From contig NZ_KE150421.1 of assembly GCF_000411295.1 (NCBI RefSeq), positions 2,290,188 to 2,354,187 on the forward strand: a stretch of DNA of 64,000 bases, read 5' to 3'. Source of the stretch: Paenisporosarcina sp. HGH0030. GTDB lineage: Bacteria; Bacillota; Bacilli; Bacillales_A; Planococcaceae. The notes beneath the pieces were generated by a model. That model did not search any database. It was not told the DNA's origin and saw nothing but the letters and a program-made list of their open reading frames with translations. Below, one piece after another: positions 18,537 through 28,409 of this stretch; positions within the stretch are counted from its first letter, which is position 1; every line of letters starts with the position of its first letter. A program made the translations under genes and the position numbers.

Positions 18537-18723
18537 TATAGTTTGAGGGTTTTTTTCGTTTCCCGAAATGATTTGACGGAGAGAAATTCCACTTCCAACA
18601 AAATACTTGAAGACCACAAAATATATCCGAAGGGACCCCAATTAAATTGCTAGTCCCCACGGATAAAATGGCATAGACACCGACACACATCTGCCCTCAA
18701 TTTTTTCTACAAAAAGATTTCAG

Positions 18724-18752
18724 TTGACATCTTCTTTCATGCGTACTACGAT
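18724..18752 (+). promoter_or_regulatory. trp operon promoter
   Basis: -35 TTGACA (18724-18729), 17-bp spacer, -10 TACGAT (18747-18752). It leads into the T-box leader. Confidence 0.8.
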
Positions 18753-18759
18753 AGGAACA

Positions 18760-19093
18760 ACTTTTTTGTTCGGGATTTAGGCAGAAGGTGTCGGGAGCGA
18801 CATCGCCGGTGAGAACACCAAGAGTTGAGATGAGTTGAGTTGAGAAAAATCGATGACAAAGAATAGTAGCACAAGTGCGTCTTCATAGAGAGTCAGCGGC
18901 TGGTGGAAGCTGATAGGCAACTTGGTGTGAATGGTCTTTGGAGAGTTTCCCAGAATGTCAGTACGGGAAAACGTGTGATCTACGTTACAGGTCCTAAAGC
19001 GAAAGCCGTTATTGGCTTTTAATTTGAGGTGGCACCACGGTCATTCCGTCCTCTGTACATGAACTCTTCTGTTCATGTACAGAGGATTTTTTT
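18760..19093 (+). ncRNA. Tryptophan T-box riboswitch leader
   Basis: A T-box leader of about 330 bases. Recognisable parts are the 5' end of stem I (GATGACAAAGAATAGTAG, then AGAGAGTCAGCGGC near 18883), the specifier segment GTGAATGGTC with the Trp codon TGG at 18932-18934, and the conserved T-box GGTGGCACCACGG at 19028-19040 that pairs with uncharged tRNA ends. The terminator at 19050-19093 is the regulated hairpin. Uncharged tRNA-Trp should promote read-through into trpE. This differs from B. subtilis, which uses TRAP. Confidence 0.95.
19050..19093 (+). terminator. T-box-controlled terminator
   Basis: Perfect 15-bp stem CCTCTGTACATGAAC / GTTCATGTACAGAGG with a TCTTCT loop and seven T. The 5' arm would compete with the antiterminator formed by the T-box. 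Confidence 0.95.
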
Positions 19094-19134
19094 GTTTTCC
19101 GGGTGCAAATGAGCTGAGCAGAGGAGAGATTTAC

Positions 19135-20499
19135 ATGCAAACACATTCAGTAAAAACAGCACGAATTACCATCAACGGGGACACTTTATCGCCCATCGCC
19201 ATTTTCAAAAGGTTACAGGGAACGCGGAAATTCCTGCTGGAAAGTTCTTTGAAACATGAAGCGTCGGGTCGTTATTCCTTCATCGGCGCAAATCCAGTGA
19301 AAGAATTTCGTGGTTCAGCCAACGATTTGATAGAGCATTCACTTCTAACAGGTGAAATCACCGTGCACTGCGGAAAGCCTATCGAATTATTGAAAACGTT
19401 ACTTCCCATTGTTGAAGATGACCTGGAATTCCCTTTCAATGGTGGTGCAATTGGCTACATTGGCTATGACGTCATCGCACACTATGAAGACATTGGGCCA
19501 GCCCTCCCTGACGAACGTGATATGCCCGATATCCATTTGCTCGTTTATGAAACCGTCGTTGTATATGACCATCAAAAACAAGATGTCACCATTTTGCATA
19601 ACGGCACAGCCCCTTCTCTTATCAATGATGTTGTACGCCAACTGGCAGGAAAGGAATGTGAAGAAGAATGTGTACAATCTACCCTTCCCTTCACATCCAA
19701 TGTGAGCAAACAAGCGTTTATCGATAACGTAGTGCGCGCAAAAGAATGTATCCGGGCGGGAGAAATTTTTCAAATTGTGTTATCTCAACGATTGCAGGCA
19801 ACGTATACAGGTGACCCTTTCATGCTTTACCGGAAATTACGGAAAGACAATCCTTCCCCCTATATGTTTTACGTAGATTTTGATGAACATGTAGTGCTCG
19901 GTGCATCTCCAGAAAGTTTAATGAGCATTCAAGGTAATCGGGTGACGACAAATCCGATTGCTGGAACTAGACGACGAGGTCACACACCTGAAGAAGATGC
20001 ACAACTTGAAAAAGAATTGCTCGCCGATCCGAAAGAACTTGCCGAACACCGGATGCTGGTGGACTTGGGAAGAAATGATTTGGGTCGTATTACCGAAGTG
20101 GGCAGCGTCCATCTAACGAAATACATGAGCATTGAAAAATACCAGCACGTCATGCACATCGTTTCCGAAGTTGCTGGCACGTTGCGTAATGATCAGCATC
20201 CTCTTGATGCACTAGTCGCTTGTTTACCTGCAGGAACGGTATCGGGTGCACCGAAAATTCGTGCCATGCAAATCATTCAAGAGTTGGAAAATGTAAAACG
20301 AGGCGTTTATGCCGGAGCAGTTGGTTACATCGGTTTTAATGGCAATATCGATATCGCGTTAGCCATTCGAACATTGGTCATCAAAAATCAAACCGCTTAT
20401 GTCCAGGCAGGTGCAGGCATTGTCTATGATTCCAATCCACTAGCAGAATTCGAAGAGACGTTGCACAAAGCGAAGTCGTTATTGGAGGTGCTGTCATGA
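19135..20499 (+). CDS. trpE: Anthranilate synthase component I
   Basis: A 454-residue chorismate-binding enzyme that makes anthranilate with ammonia from TrpG. The N-terminal FLLESS segment belongs to the tryptophan feedback site. The chorismate core includes IVLSQRLQA, PSPYMFYVDF, GASPESLM, NPIAGTRRRG, LVDLGRNDLGR and GTVSGAPKIRAM. The start at 19135 follows GAGGAGAG; upstream in-frame starts lie inside the leader hairpin. First gene of the operon; overlaps trpG by four bases. Confidence 0.95.
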   Translation: MQTHSVKTARITINGDTLSPIAIFKRLQGTRKFLLESSLKHEASGRYSFIGANPVKEFRGSANDLIEHSLLTGEITVHCGKPIELLKTLLPIVEDDLEFPFNGGAIGYIGYDVIAHYEDIGPALPDERDMPDIHLLVYETVVVYDHQKQDVTILHNGTAPSLINDVVRQLAGKECEEECVQSTLPFTSNVSKQAFIDNVVRAKECIRAGEIFQIVLSQRLQATYTGDPFMLYRKLRKDNPSPYMFYVDFDEHVVLGASPESLMSIQGNRVTTNPIAGTRRRGHTPEEDAQLEKELLADPKELAEHRMLVDLGRNDLGRITEVGSVHLTKYMSIEKYQHVMHIVSEVAGTLRNDQHPLDALVACLPAGTVSGAPKIRAMQIIQELENVKRGVYAGAVGYIGFNGNIDIALAIRTLVIKNQTAYVQAGAGIVYDSNPLAEFEETLHKAKSLLEVLS

Positions 20500-21077
20500 T
20501 TTTGCTGCTAGACCACTACGATTCGTTTACGTACAACTTGTATCAAAGCTTATCGATGCTCGGTGAAGAAGTAAAAGTTGTCAGATATGATGAAATTTCG
20601 ATAGATGAAATCCGTCAGTTGAACCCAAAAGCAATCGTGCTATCGCCCGGTCCTGGGTCACCAAATGACAAGTTGCACTCTTTATCAATCATCAATGAAT
20701 TCCATCAAACCATCCCAATGCTCGGGGTGTGCTTGGGTCACCAACTTCTTGGAGTGGCATTTGGTGGCAAAATCAAACGGGCAACACTGGTCATGCATGG
20801 AAAAGTATCTGCCATTCGGCATTCACATGCAGGAATGTTTGCCTACCTGCCGCAACCCTTACCCGTCATGCGCTACCATTCGCTCGTATTGGAGGATCTG
20901 CCTTCATGTTTTAAGACAACAGCCATTTCGATGGACGATCAAAGTATTATGGCAATTCAACATTTGGATTACCCGCTTTATGGCTTGCAGTTCCATCCAG
21001 AATCAATTGGAACGCGTGATGGGGATAAAATCCTTCAAGCTTTTTTAACAGATATAGCTCAGCCAGTAGAGATTTAG
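20496..21077 (+). CDS. trpG: Anthranilate synthase component II (glutamine amidotransferase)
   Basis: A 193-residue class I glutamine amidotransferase: oxyanion region LSPGPGSP, nucleophile in GVCLGHQLLG, and the His-Glu pair in LQFHPES. It supplies ammonia to TrpE. In B. subtilis this role is played by PabA in the folate operon, so a trp-linked copy is a difference from that species; it could still serve p-aminobenzoate synthesis too (inference). Confidence 0.93.
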   Translation: MILLLDHYDSFTYNLYQSLSMLGEEVKVVRYDEISIDEIRQLNPKAIVLSPGPGSPNDKLHSLSIINEFHQTIPMLGVCLGHQLLGVAFGGKIKRATLVMHGKVSAIRHSHAGMFAYLPQPLPVMRYHSLVLEDLPSCFKTTAISMDDQSIMAIQHLDYPLYGLQFHPESIGTRDGDKILQAFLTDIAQPVEI

Positions 21078-21094
21078 TCAGAGGAGAGATTGAG

Positions 21095-22126
21095 ATGAGA
21101 AGATTTACAGAGAGTGTACGTAGTGGAACGTCACTGACGTACAGTGAGATGAGAGAAGCAACGAACGCCATGTTTTCAGAAGATATTGCAGGCGTGGATA
21201 TCGCGAATTTTTTAAGTGCCCTATCAAAAAAAGGCGAAACTACCGAAGAAATAACTGCACTTGTTGAAGTGTTACGTGAAAATGCTACACAGATTCCTGT
21301 TACCTCCCCCCATGTATTCGATAATTGCGGAACTGGAGGCGATGGTTCCCAAAGTTTTAATATCAGCACCACTTCTGCCTTTGTCTTGGCGGGAGCAGGA
21401 CTGAAAATCGCCAAGCACGGGAACCGCAGCATTTCGAGCAGAACGGGCAGCGCGGATGTACTCGAAGAGCTCGGCATTGCTTTGGATTTCCAACCACGCG
21501 AAGTGGAAGACTTATTAAATCAAACGAATATCGCTTTCCTATTCGCCCCATATGTCCATCCGAAAATGAAACGGATTCAATCCATTCGTAAGTCTCTGGG
21601 AAAACCGACAATTTTCAATATGATTGGCCCATTAACCAATCCCGTGACATTAACATCCCAAATGGTCGGCGTATATCGCCAGGATAAATTGATGGATATC
21701 GCAGCAGTCCTATATCGTCTGGGCCGAAAAAGAGCAATCGTCTTGAGTGGTGCCGATGGAATGGATGAAGCTTCTTTATCCGGAGACAACCACCTCGTAC
21801 TTATGAAAAACGGCGACTACATCCCTTTTACATTGAATGCCGAAGAAATGGGCTTGTCATTTGCTCCACTTGAAGCAATTCGCGGTGGGGACGCCAAGGA
21901 TAACGCAGCCATTTTAAAAAGCGTGCTACGGGGTGAATCTTCGCCTTATCTGGATACCGTATTGTTGAATGCGGGAATCGGTTTGTTTGCGGCAGACATC
22001 GTTTCAACCATTCAAGAAGGCGTTCACCAAGCACGAAAAAGCATTGAAACAGGTAGTGCACTCAGTGTGTTGGAATCAGTCGTCACTTACAGTCAAAATC
22101 GAAGTCATTTGGAGGTGAACGCATGA
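21095..22126 (+). CDS. trpD: Anthranilate phosphoribosyltransferase
   Basis: A 343-residue enzyme with the PRPP-binding motif CGTGGDGSQSFNIST, then KHGNRSISSRTGSADVLEELG and a metal-binding DEASL-type segment. It joins anthranilate to PRPP. AGAGGAGAG precedes the start; it ends in a four-base overlap with trpC. Confidence 0.95.
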   Translation: MRRFTESVRSGTSLTYSEMREATNAMFSEDIAGVDIANFLSALSKKGETTEEITALVEVLRENATQIPVTSPHVFDNCGTGGDGSQSFNISTTSAFVLAGAGLKIAKHGNRSISSRTGSADVLEELGIALDFQPREVEDLLNQTNIAFLFAPYVHPKMKRIQSIRKSLGKPTIFNMIGPLTNPVTLTSQMVGVYRQDKLMDIAAVLYRLGRKRAIVLSGADGMDEASLSGDNHLVLMKNGDYIPFTLNAEEMGLSFAPLEAIRGGDAKDNAAILKSVLRGESSPYLDTVLLNAGIGLFAADIVSTIQEGVHQARKSIETGSALSVLESVVTYSQNRSHLEVNA

Positions 22127-22911
22127 CGATTTTAGAGCAGATTTTAGAAGTAAAAAAACTGGAAGTGATAGAGTTATTGGAACAAGAAGGACCATTTGAA
22201 TTTTCTAAAACACTTACTGATAAGCCTTCTTTATTTGAGACTTTATATAACACGCAGCACTTACAAGTCATCTCTGAAATTAAACGCGCCTCCCCCTCGA
22301 AAGGTTTGATTGATGGTAATGTCGATCCCGTACAGCAGGCACTCGCTTATGAAAAAGCTGGTGCAGCTGCAATTTCTGTATTGACTGATCAACAATTTTT
22401 CAAAGGCTCGATGGATGATTTACATGCAGTATCATCAGCCGTCAATCTTCCCGTCCTCTGCAAGGACTTTATCATTCACCCTTTGCAGATTGAAGAGGCA
22501 AAACGTGCTGGCGCATCTATCATTCTGTTGATTGTCGCTGCGCTTGATCAACAGAGTCTTAGTGAATTATTTGACTATGCTAGTAAGTTGGATGTTGAAG
22601 TTTTGGTTGAAGTTCATGATGTCGAAGAATTGCAGAGAGCGTTGGCGATTAATGCAAAAATAATCGGCGTAAATAATCGTAATCTCAAAACGTTCGAAGT
22701 AGATTTAGCAAACACATCGCAAATTGCCGCTCACTTCCCTTTTCATGAACAACGCGTTTTGATTAGTGAAAGTGGGATTGGCAACATCTCAGATGCTGTT
22801 TTAGTTGCGGATGCTGGAGCGCACGGCGTGCTGGTTGGAGAAACGTTAATGGGTAGTGAAAATATTGACGAAATATTGCGTTCGTTTCACGTGAAACGTG
22901 GTGAATTGTGA
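22123..22911 (+). CDS. trpC: Indole-3-glycerol phosphate synthase
   Basis: A 262-residue TIM-barrel enzyme. Visible catalytic segments are ISEIKRASPSKG, LCKDFIIHPLQI, VEVHDVEEL, IGVNNRNLKTF and ISESGIG. It closes the indole ring in the fourth step of tryptophan synthesis. Overlaps both neighbours by four bases. Confidence 0.95.
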   Translation: MTILEQILEVKKLEVIELLEQEGPFEFSKTLTDKPSLFETLYNTQHLQVISEIKRASPSKGLIDGNVDPVQQALAYEKAGAAAISVLTDQQFFKGSMDDLHAVSSAVNLPVLCKDFIIHPLQIEEAKRAGASIILLIVAALDQQSLSELFDYASKLDVEVLVEVHDVEELQRALAINAKIIGVNNRNLKTFEVDLANTSQIAAHFPFHEQRVLISESGIGNISDAVLVADAGAHGVLVGETLMGSENIDEILRSFHVKRGEL

Positions 22912-23525
22912 TGACAAGAGTCAAAATTTGCGGATTGATGGAACTGGAAGATGTAAAAACAGCAGTTGATTCTGGAGCAGACGCAATTGGTTTTGTATTC
23001 GCTCCTAGTCGACGCCAGCTAACGGTTGAAACCGCCAAGAAACTTGCTAGTGCAGTTCCAAATGATGTGTTGAGAATTGGTGTATTCGTCAATGAAACAC
23101 CGGATGAAGTGAATCGCATCGCAGGAGAAGTATCATTGGATATGGTTCAACTACATGGAGATGAAGCACCCGAATATGTTCGACAAATATTCCTTCCTAC
23201 CATTAAAGCCTTATCGATAAAAAGTTTTGAAGATGTGCGAAAGGCTTCGCAATTTGAAGTCGATTATTTCTTGTTTGATGCACCAGGTGTGGAGTTTCGC
23301 GGAGGATCGGGGCAGTCATTTGACTGGAAACTCCTTGAAAAAGCTAATATTCCACTTAAGAAAGTCATATTAGCTGGCGGTCTGAATGAAAGCAACGTAA
23401 GAGAAGCAATTAAAACCGTCAATCCTTTTATGGTGGATGTATCCAGTGGAGTCGAGACGGAGCAACGAAAAGATGCAGTAAAAATCCGCACGTTTATCCG
23501 TGCAGTTCGAGGTGAGGAGAGATGA
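22908..23525 (+). CDS. trpF: Phosphoribosylanthranilate isomerase
   Basis: A 205-residue TIM barrel: [11 protein letters not shown] carries the catalytic Cys, [13 protein letters not shown] and VQLHGDE are the family strands, LFDAPG holds the catalytic Asp region, and [11 protein letters not shown] binds phosphate. ATGA overlaps on both sides show tight translational coupling. Confidence 0.94.
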   Translation: MMTRVKICGLMELEDVKTAVDSGADAIGFVFAPSRRQLTVETAKKLASAVPNDVLRIGVFVNETPDEVNRIAGEVSLDMVQLHGDEAPEYVRQIFLPTIKALSIKSFEDVRKASQFEVDYFLFDAPGVEFRGGSGQSFDWKLLEKANIPLKKVILAGGLNESNVREAIKTVNPFMVDVSSGVETEQRKDAVKIRTFIRAVRGEER

Positions 23526-24736
23526 GCATGCAAACTACCTACAACCAACCAAACACTACCGGTCATTATGGCAGATTCGGCGGTCGATTCGTCCCCGAGA
23601 CATTAATGCAAGCCGTGATTGAACTTGAGGAAGCTTACGACTTAGCTATCAAGGACGAAGCATTTCTTGAGGAATTCCGCTACTACTTGAAAGATTATGT
23701 GGGACGGGAAAATCCCCTTTACTTTGCTGAGCGTTTGACGAAAAAAATGGGCGGCGCCAAGATCTACTTGAAACGTGAAGATCTCAATCATACAGGCGCT
23801 CACAAAATCAACAACACAATCGGACAGGCACTTCTTGCGGTCCGTATGGGTAAACGAAAAGTCGTTGCTGAAACAGGCGCTGGCCAGCATGGTGTGGCAA
23901 CTGCAACGGTTTGTGCACTGCTGGATTTAGAGTGTGTGATTTTCATGGGAGAAGAAGACGTCCGTCGTCAGCAACTGAATGTATTCCGCATGGAGCTGCT
24001 TGGTGCGAAAGTTATTTCCGTAACCCAAGGCAGTCGAACGTTGAAGGATGCGGTTAATGAAGCGCTGCGTTATTGGGTGACAAATGTCGAGGATACTCAT
24101 TACATTATGGGTTCGGTTTTAGGACCACACCCCTTCCCTAAAATTGTGCGTGATTTCCAGCGTGTCATTGGGGATGAAACGCGTAAGCAAATCGTTGAAA
24201 AAGAAGGCCGTCTGCCAGATGCGATTGTTGCTTGTATTGGTGGAGGCAGTAATGCCATGGGAATGTTTTATCCCTTCATAGAAGACAAAGACGTGAAATT
24301 ATTCGGCGTCGAAGCTGCTGGTGCAGGACTGGATACCGATAAGCACGCCGCCACATTGACGAAAGGTTCTGTAGGAGTTTTGCACGGAGCACTAATGTAT
24401 TTACTGCAGGATGATGCAGGTCAGATTCAAGAAGCACACTCTATTTCAGCAGGACTCGATTATCCAGGAATAGGACCCGAGCATAGCTACTTACATGAAA
24501 ATGGCCGTGTTGAATACACATCAGTAACAGACGAACAGGCTTTGGCGGGTGTTCAACTGTTAGCTCGTACGGAGGGCATTCTCCCCGCTCTCGAATCAGC
24601 TCATGCGATTCATTTTGCCGCTGAACTGGCTGCTGATTTGGATAAAGATGAAATTGTCGTGATTTGTTTATCTGGTCGTGGAGATAAAGATGTTGTCACA
24701 GTGCGTGATGCGCTTGGAGGTGGAACGAATGACTAA
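23522..24736 (+). CDS. trpB: Tryptophan synthase beta chain
   Basis: A 404-residue PLP enzyme. The lysine in THAGKIN-type segment (read as [12 protein letters not shown]) binds PLP, and [26 protein letters not shown] and [12 protein letters not shown] are conserved. It condenses indole with serine and channels indole from TrpA. Trp operon member; its last eight bases overlap trpA. Confidence 0.96.
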   Translation: MSMQTTYNQPNTTGHYGRFGGRFVPETLMQAVIELEEAYDLAIKDEAFLEEFRYYLKDYVGRENPLYFAERLTKKMGGAKIYLKREDLNHTGAHKINNTIGQALLAVRMGKRKVVAETGAGQHGVATATVCALLDLECVIFMGEEDVRRQQLNVFRMELLGAKVISVTQGSRTLKDAVNEALRYWVTNVEDTHYIMGSVLGPHPFPKIVRDFQRVIGDETRKQIVEKEGRLPDAIVACIGGGSNAMGMFYPFIEDKDVKLFGVEAAGAGLDTDKHAATLTKGSVGVLHGALMYLLQDDAGQIQEAHSISAGLDYPGIGPEHSYLHENGRVEYTSVTDEQALAGVQLLARTEGILPALESAHAIHFAAELAADLDKDEIVVICLSGRGDKDVVTVRDALGGGTND

Positions 24737-25517
24737 ACTGAAGTTGCAAACTGCCATAGAACAACAAGTCGAAACAGGTGGAAAAGCATTTATTCCTTAT
24801 GTCATGGCCGGTGACGGAGGGTTATCAAAACTCCGTGAACAATTACTGTTTCTTCAAGATGCTGGTGCTACTGCGGTAGAACTAGGAATTCCTTTTTCAG
24901 ATCCCGTTGCAGATGGACCGACCATTCAAGAGGCTGGGAAACGTGCGTTGGCTGAAGGTGTGACCTTGCGTGGTGTATTGGAAGAAATCGAACGAGTTCA
25001 TAGTGAAGTTACGATTCCGATTGTCTTGATGACCTATTTGAATCCGGTGTTCCGTTATGGCATAGAGGCATTCGCTAAGGATTGTGCAAATGTCGGCGTG
25101 AGTGGATTGATTGTTCCAGATTTGCCACTTGAAGAAAGTGGGATGGTGAAGGATGAGTTCTCAAAACACGATTTGGCTCTCATTCAATTGGTCAGTTTAA
25201 CAAGCCCTCCCGAGCGTATTGAGCGAATTGCAAAAGCTTCAGAAGGATTTCTGTACGCCGTTACGGTGACGGGCATTACGGGTGCGCGCGCAGAGTTTGC
25301 TATGAACGTCGGAGACCATTTGGCGAAGCTTAAAGAAGTGAGCCCAGTTCCAGTCATGGCAGGCTTCGGGATTTCCACGCCTGAGCAGGTTCGGGAAATG
25401 GGTAAACTGGCAGACGGCGTCATTGTGGGAAGCCGTATAGTTGATGCATTGCATGAAGGAAATCTTGATAGTATCAGAGAGTTGATTGCTGCATCGAAAT
25501 CAGTGGAAATCGTATAA
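24729..25517 (+). CDS. trpA: Tryptophan synthase alpha chain
   Basis: A 262-residue TIM barrel. The catalytic Glu is in [11 protein letters not shown], the Asp in [12 protein letters not shown], and the phosphate loops are in [10 protein letters not shown] and [10 protein letters not shown]. It releases indole to TrpB. The start at 24729 has GGAGGTGG upstream inside the end of trpB; longer upstream frames are out of context. Last gene of the operon. Confidence 0.95.
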   Translation: MTKLKLQTAIEQQVETGGKAFIPYVMAGDGGLSKLREQLLFLQDAGATAVELGIPFSDPVADGPTIQEAGKRALAEGVTLRGVLEEIERVHSEVTIPIVLMTYLNPVFRYGIEAFAKDCANVGVSGLIVPDLPLEESGMVKDEFSKHDLALIQLVSLTSPPERIERIAKASEGFLYAVTVTGITGARAEFAMNVGDHLAKLKEVSPVPVMAGFGISTPEQVREMGKLADGVIVGSRIVDALHEGNLDSIRELIAASKSVEIV

Positions 25518-25527
25518 AACTAGTTTG

Positions 25528-25559
25528 GACCTCATGCGCATTCGTATGTGGTCTTTTTT
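25528..25559 (+). terminator. trp operon terminator
   Basis: An 11-bp stem GACCTCATGCG / CGTATGTGGTC with one mismatch and a CATT loop, followed by six T, ten bases after the trpA stop. Confidence 0.85.
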
Positions 25560-25573
25560 CAGGAGAGAGTTGG

Positions 25574-25623
25574 GGGAAACGGAATAAATACTAGTTGAGG
25601 CCGAATAAAACTCGTGCGTTACA
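25574..25623 (+). repeat. Two 21-bp units (core GAATAAA) after the trp terminator
   Basis: GAATAAA at 25582 and 25603 are exactly 21 bp apart, with partly similar following bases. The units lie directly past the trp terminator. The core resembles that of the array after the DUF779 gene. Confidence 0.5.
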
Positions 25624-25705
25624 GTTTAAATTTTTTCATCTTCCTTAGGAAAGTGAAACACTTATGTTTCCTTACTCGTCAAAGTTATATAAAGGAGGAA
25701 GAAAT

Positions 25706-26191
25706 TTGAAAATGAAACCTTTGTTAATTGCCATTTTATTATTTACTTCGCTTTGGATTACTGGATGTTCGAACGATACGGTTACCGCAGGAAAAGAAGT
25801 TAAGGTCAATGAAAATGAATTTCCTCCATCTATTTCTGGAGTCGTTAGAGTTAATAATGCACAACATGAAATGGTAGTTGGAGGTTATAAATGGGAAAGA
25901 AAACAAGGTTCTGAAACTCAGGTTGTCCAAACTGACTCCGCTTCCCCATACCAAATCGCTGAAGATTTCAAAGCCATTGCTTTAGAACAGAATCAAAAAG
26001 TGACGATTGATGTTGAAGAAAATCCCGAACTATATGTTTACTTATGGAATAAGGATGGAAGAGAAAAAGAAATTACATTGAAAGATAATCAAATAACGGT
26101 TCCTGCAAGTAAAGGTCAATATATATATGAAGTGTTAGCAAAATGGAAAAACGGTGAAGTTTCCTACACCTTTGTGGCTGAAGTGAAATAA
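25706..26191 (+). CDS. Putative lipoprotein, unknown
   Basis: A 161-residue protein with a basic N-terminus, a hydrophobic segment and lipobox LWITGC, so it is probably a surface lipoprotein. The rest is polar with beta-strand character and no recognised domain. AAAGGAGG lies seven bases before a TTG at 25706, a better fit than the ATG at 25712. It stands alone. Confidence 0.75.
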   Translation: MKMKPLLIAILLFTSLWITGCSNDTVTAGKEVKVNENEFPPSISGVVRVNNAQHEMVVGGYKWERKQGSETQVVQTDSASPYQIAEDFKAIALEQNQKVTIDVEENPELYVYLWNKDGREKEITLKDNQITVPASKGQYIYEVLAKWKNGEVSYTFVAEVK

Positions 26192-26406
26192 AAATTCACT
26201 TTTACGTAATTGGAAATTACAGTTTTGACGATCAGTACAGCAAAGTTATAACGTTGTTTTAACATAGAATAATCTTTCTCATGATGTGATTTTATTGCCC
26301 GATTCCTGTTTATTGGATTTGGTTAATTCGATTGGTTGCACGGGCTTCTGGAAATAAAAATATCAACTATTATTAAACGAATAAATGTTATCACTGGCAC
26401 CTTTGT

Positions 26407-26604
26407 CTATTTCCCAGCTATCCTTTGTGCATCTTGTTCAGCATTTATTTTCATGAGCTCGTTTGCAAATATTGAAATACCTGTTGCAATTAATCCTACC
26501 GCCAACCATCGAATACCAATTGGTTCCATAAAAGTATTAAAATAAGTCAACGTCAATATAAGGCACCCGAACAATAAAAACAGTGTTGCGATTAAACTAT
26601 TCAT
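26407..26604 (-). CDS. Small membrane protein (two spans)
   Basis: A 65-residue protein with two hydrophobic segments (residues 3-25 and 31-48) and a charged tail. AGGTGA lies upstream of the ATG. No family recognised. Confidence 0.6.
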   Translation of the reverse strand: MNSLIATLFLLFGCLILTLTYFNTFMEPIGIRWLAVGLIATGISIFANELMKINAEQDAQRIAGK

Positions 26605-26774
26605 CTTTCTTTCACCTCGCTCTAATTAGTAATACTCACACCGATAAAACTACATTCAATCATTCAAGTTTAATTTAACTAATTCTCTTTTATTCCCGTT
26701 ACTCCTTCTCCTTTAATAAAACAGGAATGGTGATGTGTCTTTCTGAAGAAGAATCGTGTCCATTCCACAGCGAA

Positions 26775-26891
26775 TGGTCAGAAACTGAGATTGAGTGGAC
26801 GAAAAACCAACTTGAATGGACAAAAACCTTGATTGATTGGTCATAAAACCAACTTGAATGGATGAAAACCCACAGCGAATGGTCAGAAAAA
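26775..26891 (+). repeat. Six tandem 21-bp units (TGGWC..AAAACC)
   Basis: TGG triplets at 26775, 26796, 26817, 26838, 26859 and 26880 start units of exactly 21 bp, with a loose consensus TGGACNAAAACC.ACTTGAA. One plus-strand frame would read heptads such as WTKNQLE but contains a TAA and has no start, so coding is unlikely. The array lies just beyond the terminator of the minus-strand aldehyde dehydrogenase gene. Confidence 0.9.
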
Positions 26892-26926
26892 AAGCAACCC
26901 AATTGAGCTTTACAATTGGGTTGCTT
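26886..26926 (-). terminator. Terminator of the aldehyde dehydrogenase gene
   Basis: Perfect 14-bp stem AAGCAACCCAATTG / CAATTGGGTTGCTT with a seven-base loop, and a T-run on the minus strand (26891-26886). Confidence 0.92.
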
Positions 26927-26934
26927 CGTCACTT

Positions 26935-28362
26935 CTAAAATACGGTTTTCATCGTAATAAATTTCAGTTCGGTCATTTCATCGACGGCAAACTTAATGCC
27001 TTCACGCCCATATCCACTCATCTTGATGCCACCATACGGCATGTTGTCTGTACGGAAAGTAGGAATGTCGTTTATGATGACGGCTCCCGCTTCAATTTCA
27101 TCTGCGGCCTTCATAGCATCCGTTAAGACATTGGTGTAAATCGCTGCATTCAATCCAAATTGTGAAGCATTCACCCACTCAATTGCTTCATCCAGTGTAT
27201 CGTAAGGAATGACGGAAACAATGGGTGCAAAGACTTCCTCACATACAACTTTCATGTCTTCTTTAGCACCTGTCAAAATAGTTGGATGCAACTGACGCTC
27301 TGTAAATTCGCCACCTGTGGCCACAGTTGCTCCTTGCGATTTGGCTTCTTCAATCCAGCCAACGATGCGTTTTACTTCGTCCGGATGGATCATGGAACCT
27401 ATATCGGTTTGTTCATCCAGTGGATCACCCACTATTAATTTTTTCGTTTCTTCCACGAATCCTTGCACGAATTCATCGTACACTTCGCGGTTTACGTAAA
27501 TGCGTTGTAAAGAAATACATACTTGTCCTGAAAAGCTGAATGCCCCTTCCGCACAACGTTTAACAATTTTTTCGATTGGCACACTTGGCTCCACAATCAA
27601 GGCTGCGTTTGAACCCAGCTCAAGCGTAATTTTGCGTAGACCTACTTTTTCTTTAATTTTCAATCCGACAGGAACACTTCCGGTAAATGTCACTTTTTTG
27701 ACCGCTGGATGTGTAATGAGTGAGTCACTTAAATCACTCCCGCTCCCTGTTATAATTTGAAGGGCACCATCCGGCAAACCAGCTTCCTTGAAAATATCAG
27801 CCATAACCAATGCACTCAATGGTGTTTGTGTTGCCGGCTTTAAGACTACCGTATTTCCAACTGCAAAAGCAGGTCCCAGTTTATGCGCCACTAAATTGAA
27901 TGGGAAATTAAAGGGCGTGATTGCCGCAACAACGCCAATAGCCTCTTTTTTTGTCCATCCGATTCGGTTCGCACCTCCAGGGGCAGCATCCATCGGAATG
28001 GTTTCCCCACGGTACTGCTTCGCTTCTTCTGCAGCAAATTGATAGGTCGCAATCGTGCGATCTACTTCACCACGTGCCGTTTTCAACGGTTTTCCCGCTT
28101 CTTGTGCCAATGTCATTGCGAGTTCTTCTTTACGCTCTCGCATAATGTTGACCACTTTATATAAAATTTCTGCCCGATCATATGCCGTCCATTTTTTGAA
28201 GGAATGAAAAGCCTGTTCGGCACCAGCAATTGCTACTTTCACATCATCCGGTGATCCCTTTGCCACTTTTGCAAGTAATTTTCCATCATAGGGAGCTTTC
28301 AAATCATATGTTTCACTTGCTTCGCGCCAATCTCCATTAATCCAAAGTCCGGTTTTTTTCAA
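26935..28362 (-). CDS. Aldehyde dehydrogenase family protein
   Basis: A 475-residue NAD(P)-dependent dehydrogenase. Catalytic Cys is in FSGQVCISLQR, general-base Glu in TLELGSNAAL, and the cofactor loop in FTGSVPVG. The GSN in place of GGK after the Glu, and overall look, fit the lactaldehyde/GapN-like subgroup (substrate not certain). The best start is the TTG at 28362, 7-8 bases after GGAGGTG; the longer frame to 28395 has no site. It is monocistronic. Confidence 0.88.
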   Translation of the reverse strand: MKKTGLWINGDWREASETYDLKAPYDGKLLAKVAKGSPDDVKVAIAGAEQAFHSFKKWTAYDRAEILYKVVNIMRERKEELAMTLAQEAGKPLKTARGEVDRTIATYQFAAEEAKQYRGETIPMDAAPGGANRIGWTKKEAIGVVAAITPFNFPFNLVAHKLGPAFAVGNTVVLKPATQTPLSALVMADIFKEAGLPDGALQIITGSGSDLSDSLITHPAVKKVTFTGSVPVGLKIKEKVGLRKITLELGSNAALIVEPSVPIEKIVKRCAEGAFSFSGQVCISLQRIYVNREVYDEFVQGFVEETKKLIVGDPLDEQTDIGSMIHPDEVKRIVGWIEEAKSQGATVATGGEFTERQLHPTILTGAKEDMKVVCEEVFAPIVSVIPYDTLDEAIEWVNASQFGLNAAIYTNVLTDAMKAADEIEAGAVIINDIPTFRTDNMPYGGIKMSGYGREGIKFAVDEMTELKFITMKTVF

Positions 28363-28409
28363 AAGATACACCTCCTGAGGTTGATATATATACATTCTTC
28401 ATTATTCTA

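Noticed and set aside
26775..26891. CRISPR array or iteron origin
   Set aside because: The 21-bp step leaves no spacers, units are loosely conserved, and there is no replication gene nearby.
26699..26932. 77-residue minus-strand ORF with HSSWF-type heptads
   Set aside because: It is the translation of the 21-bp repeats and the terminator; no start site and no protein family.
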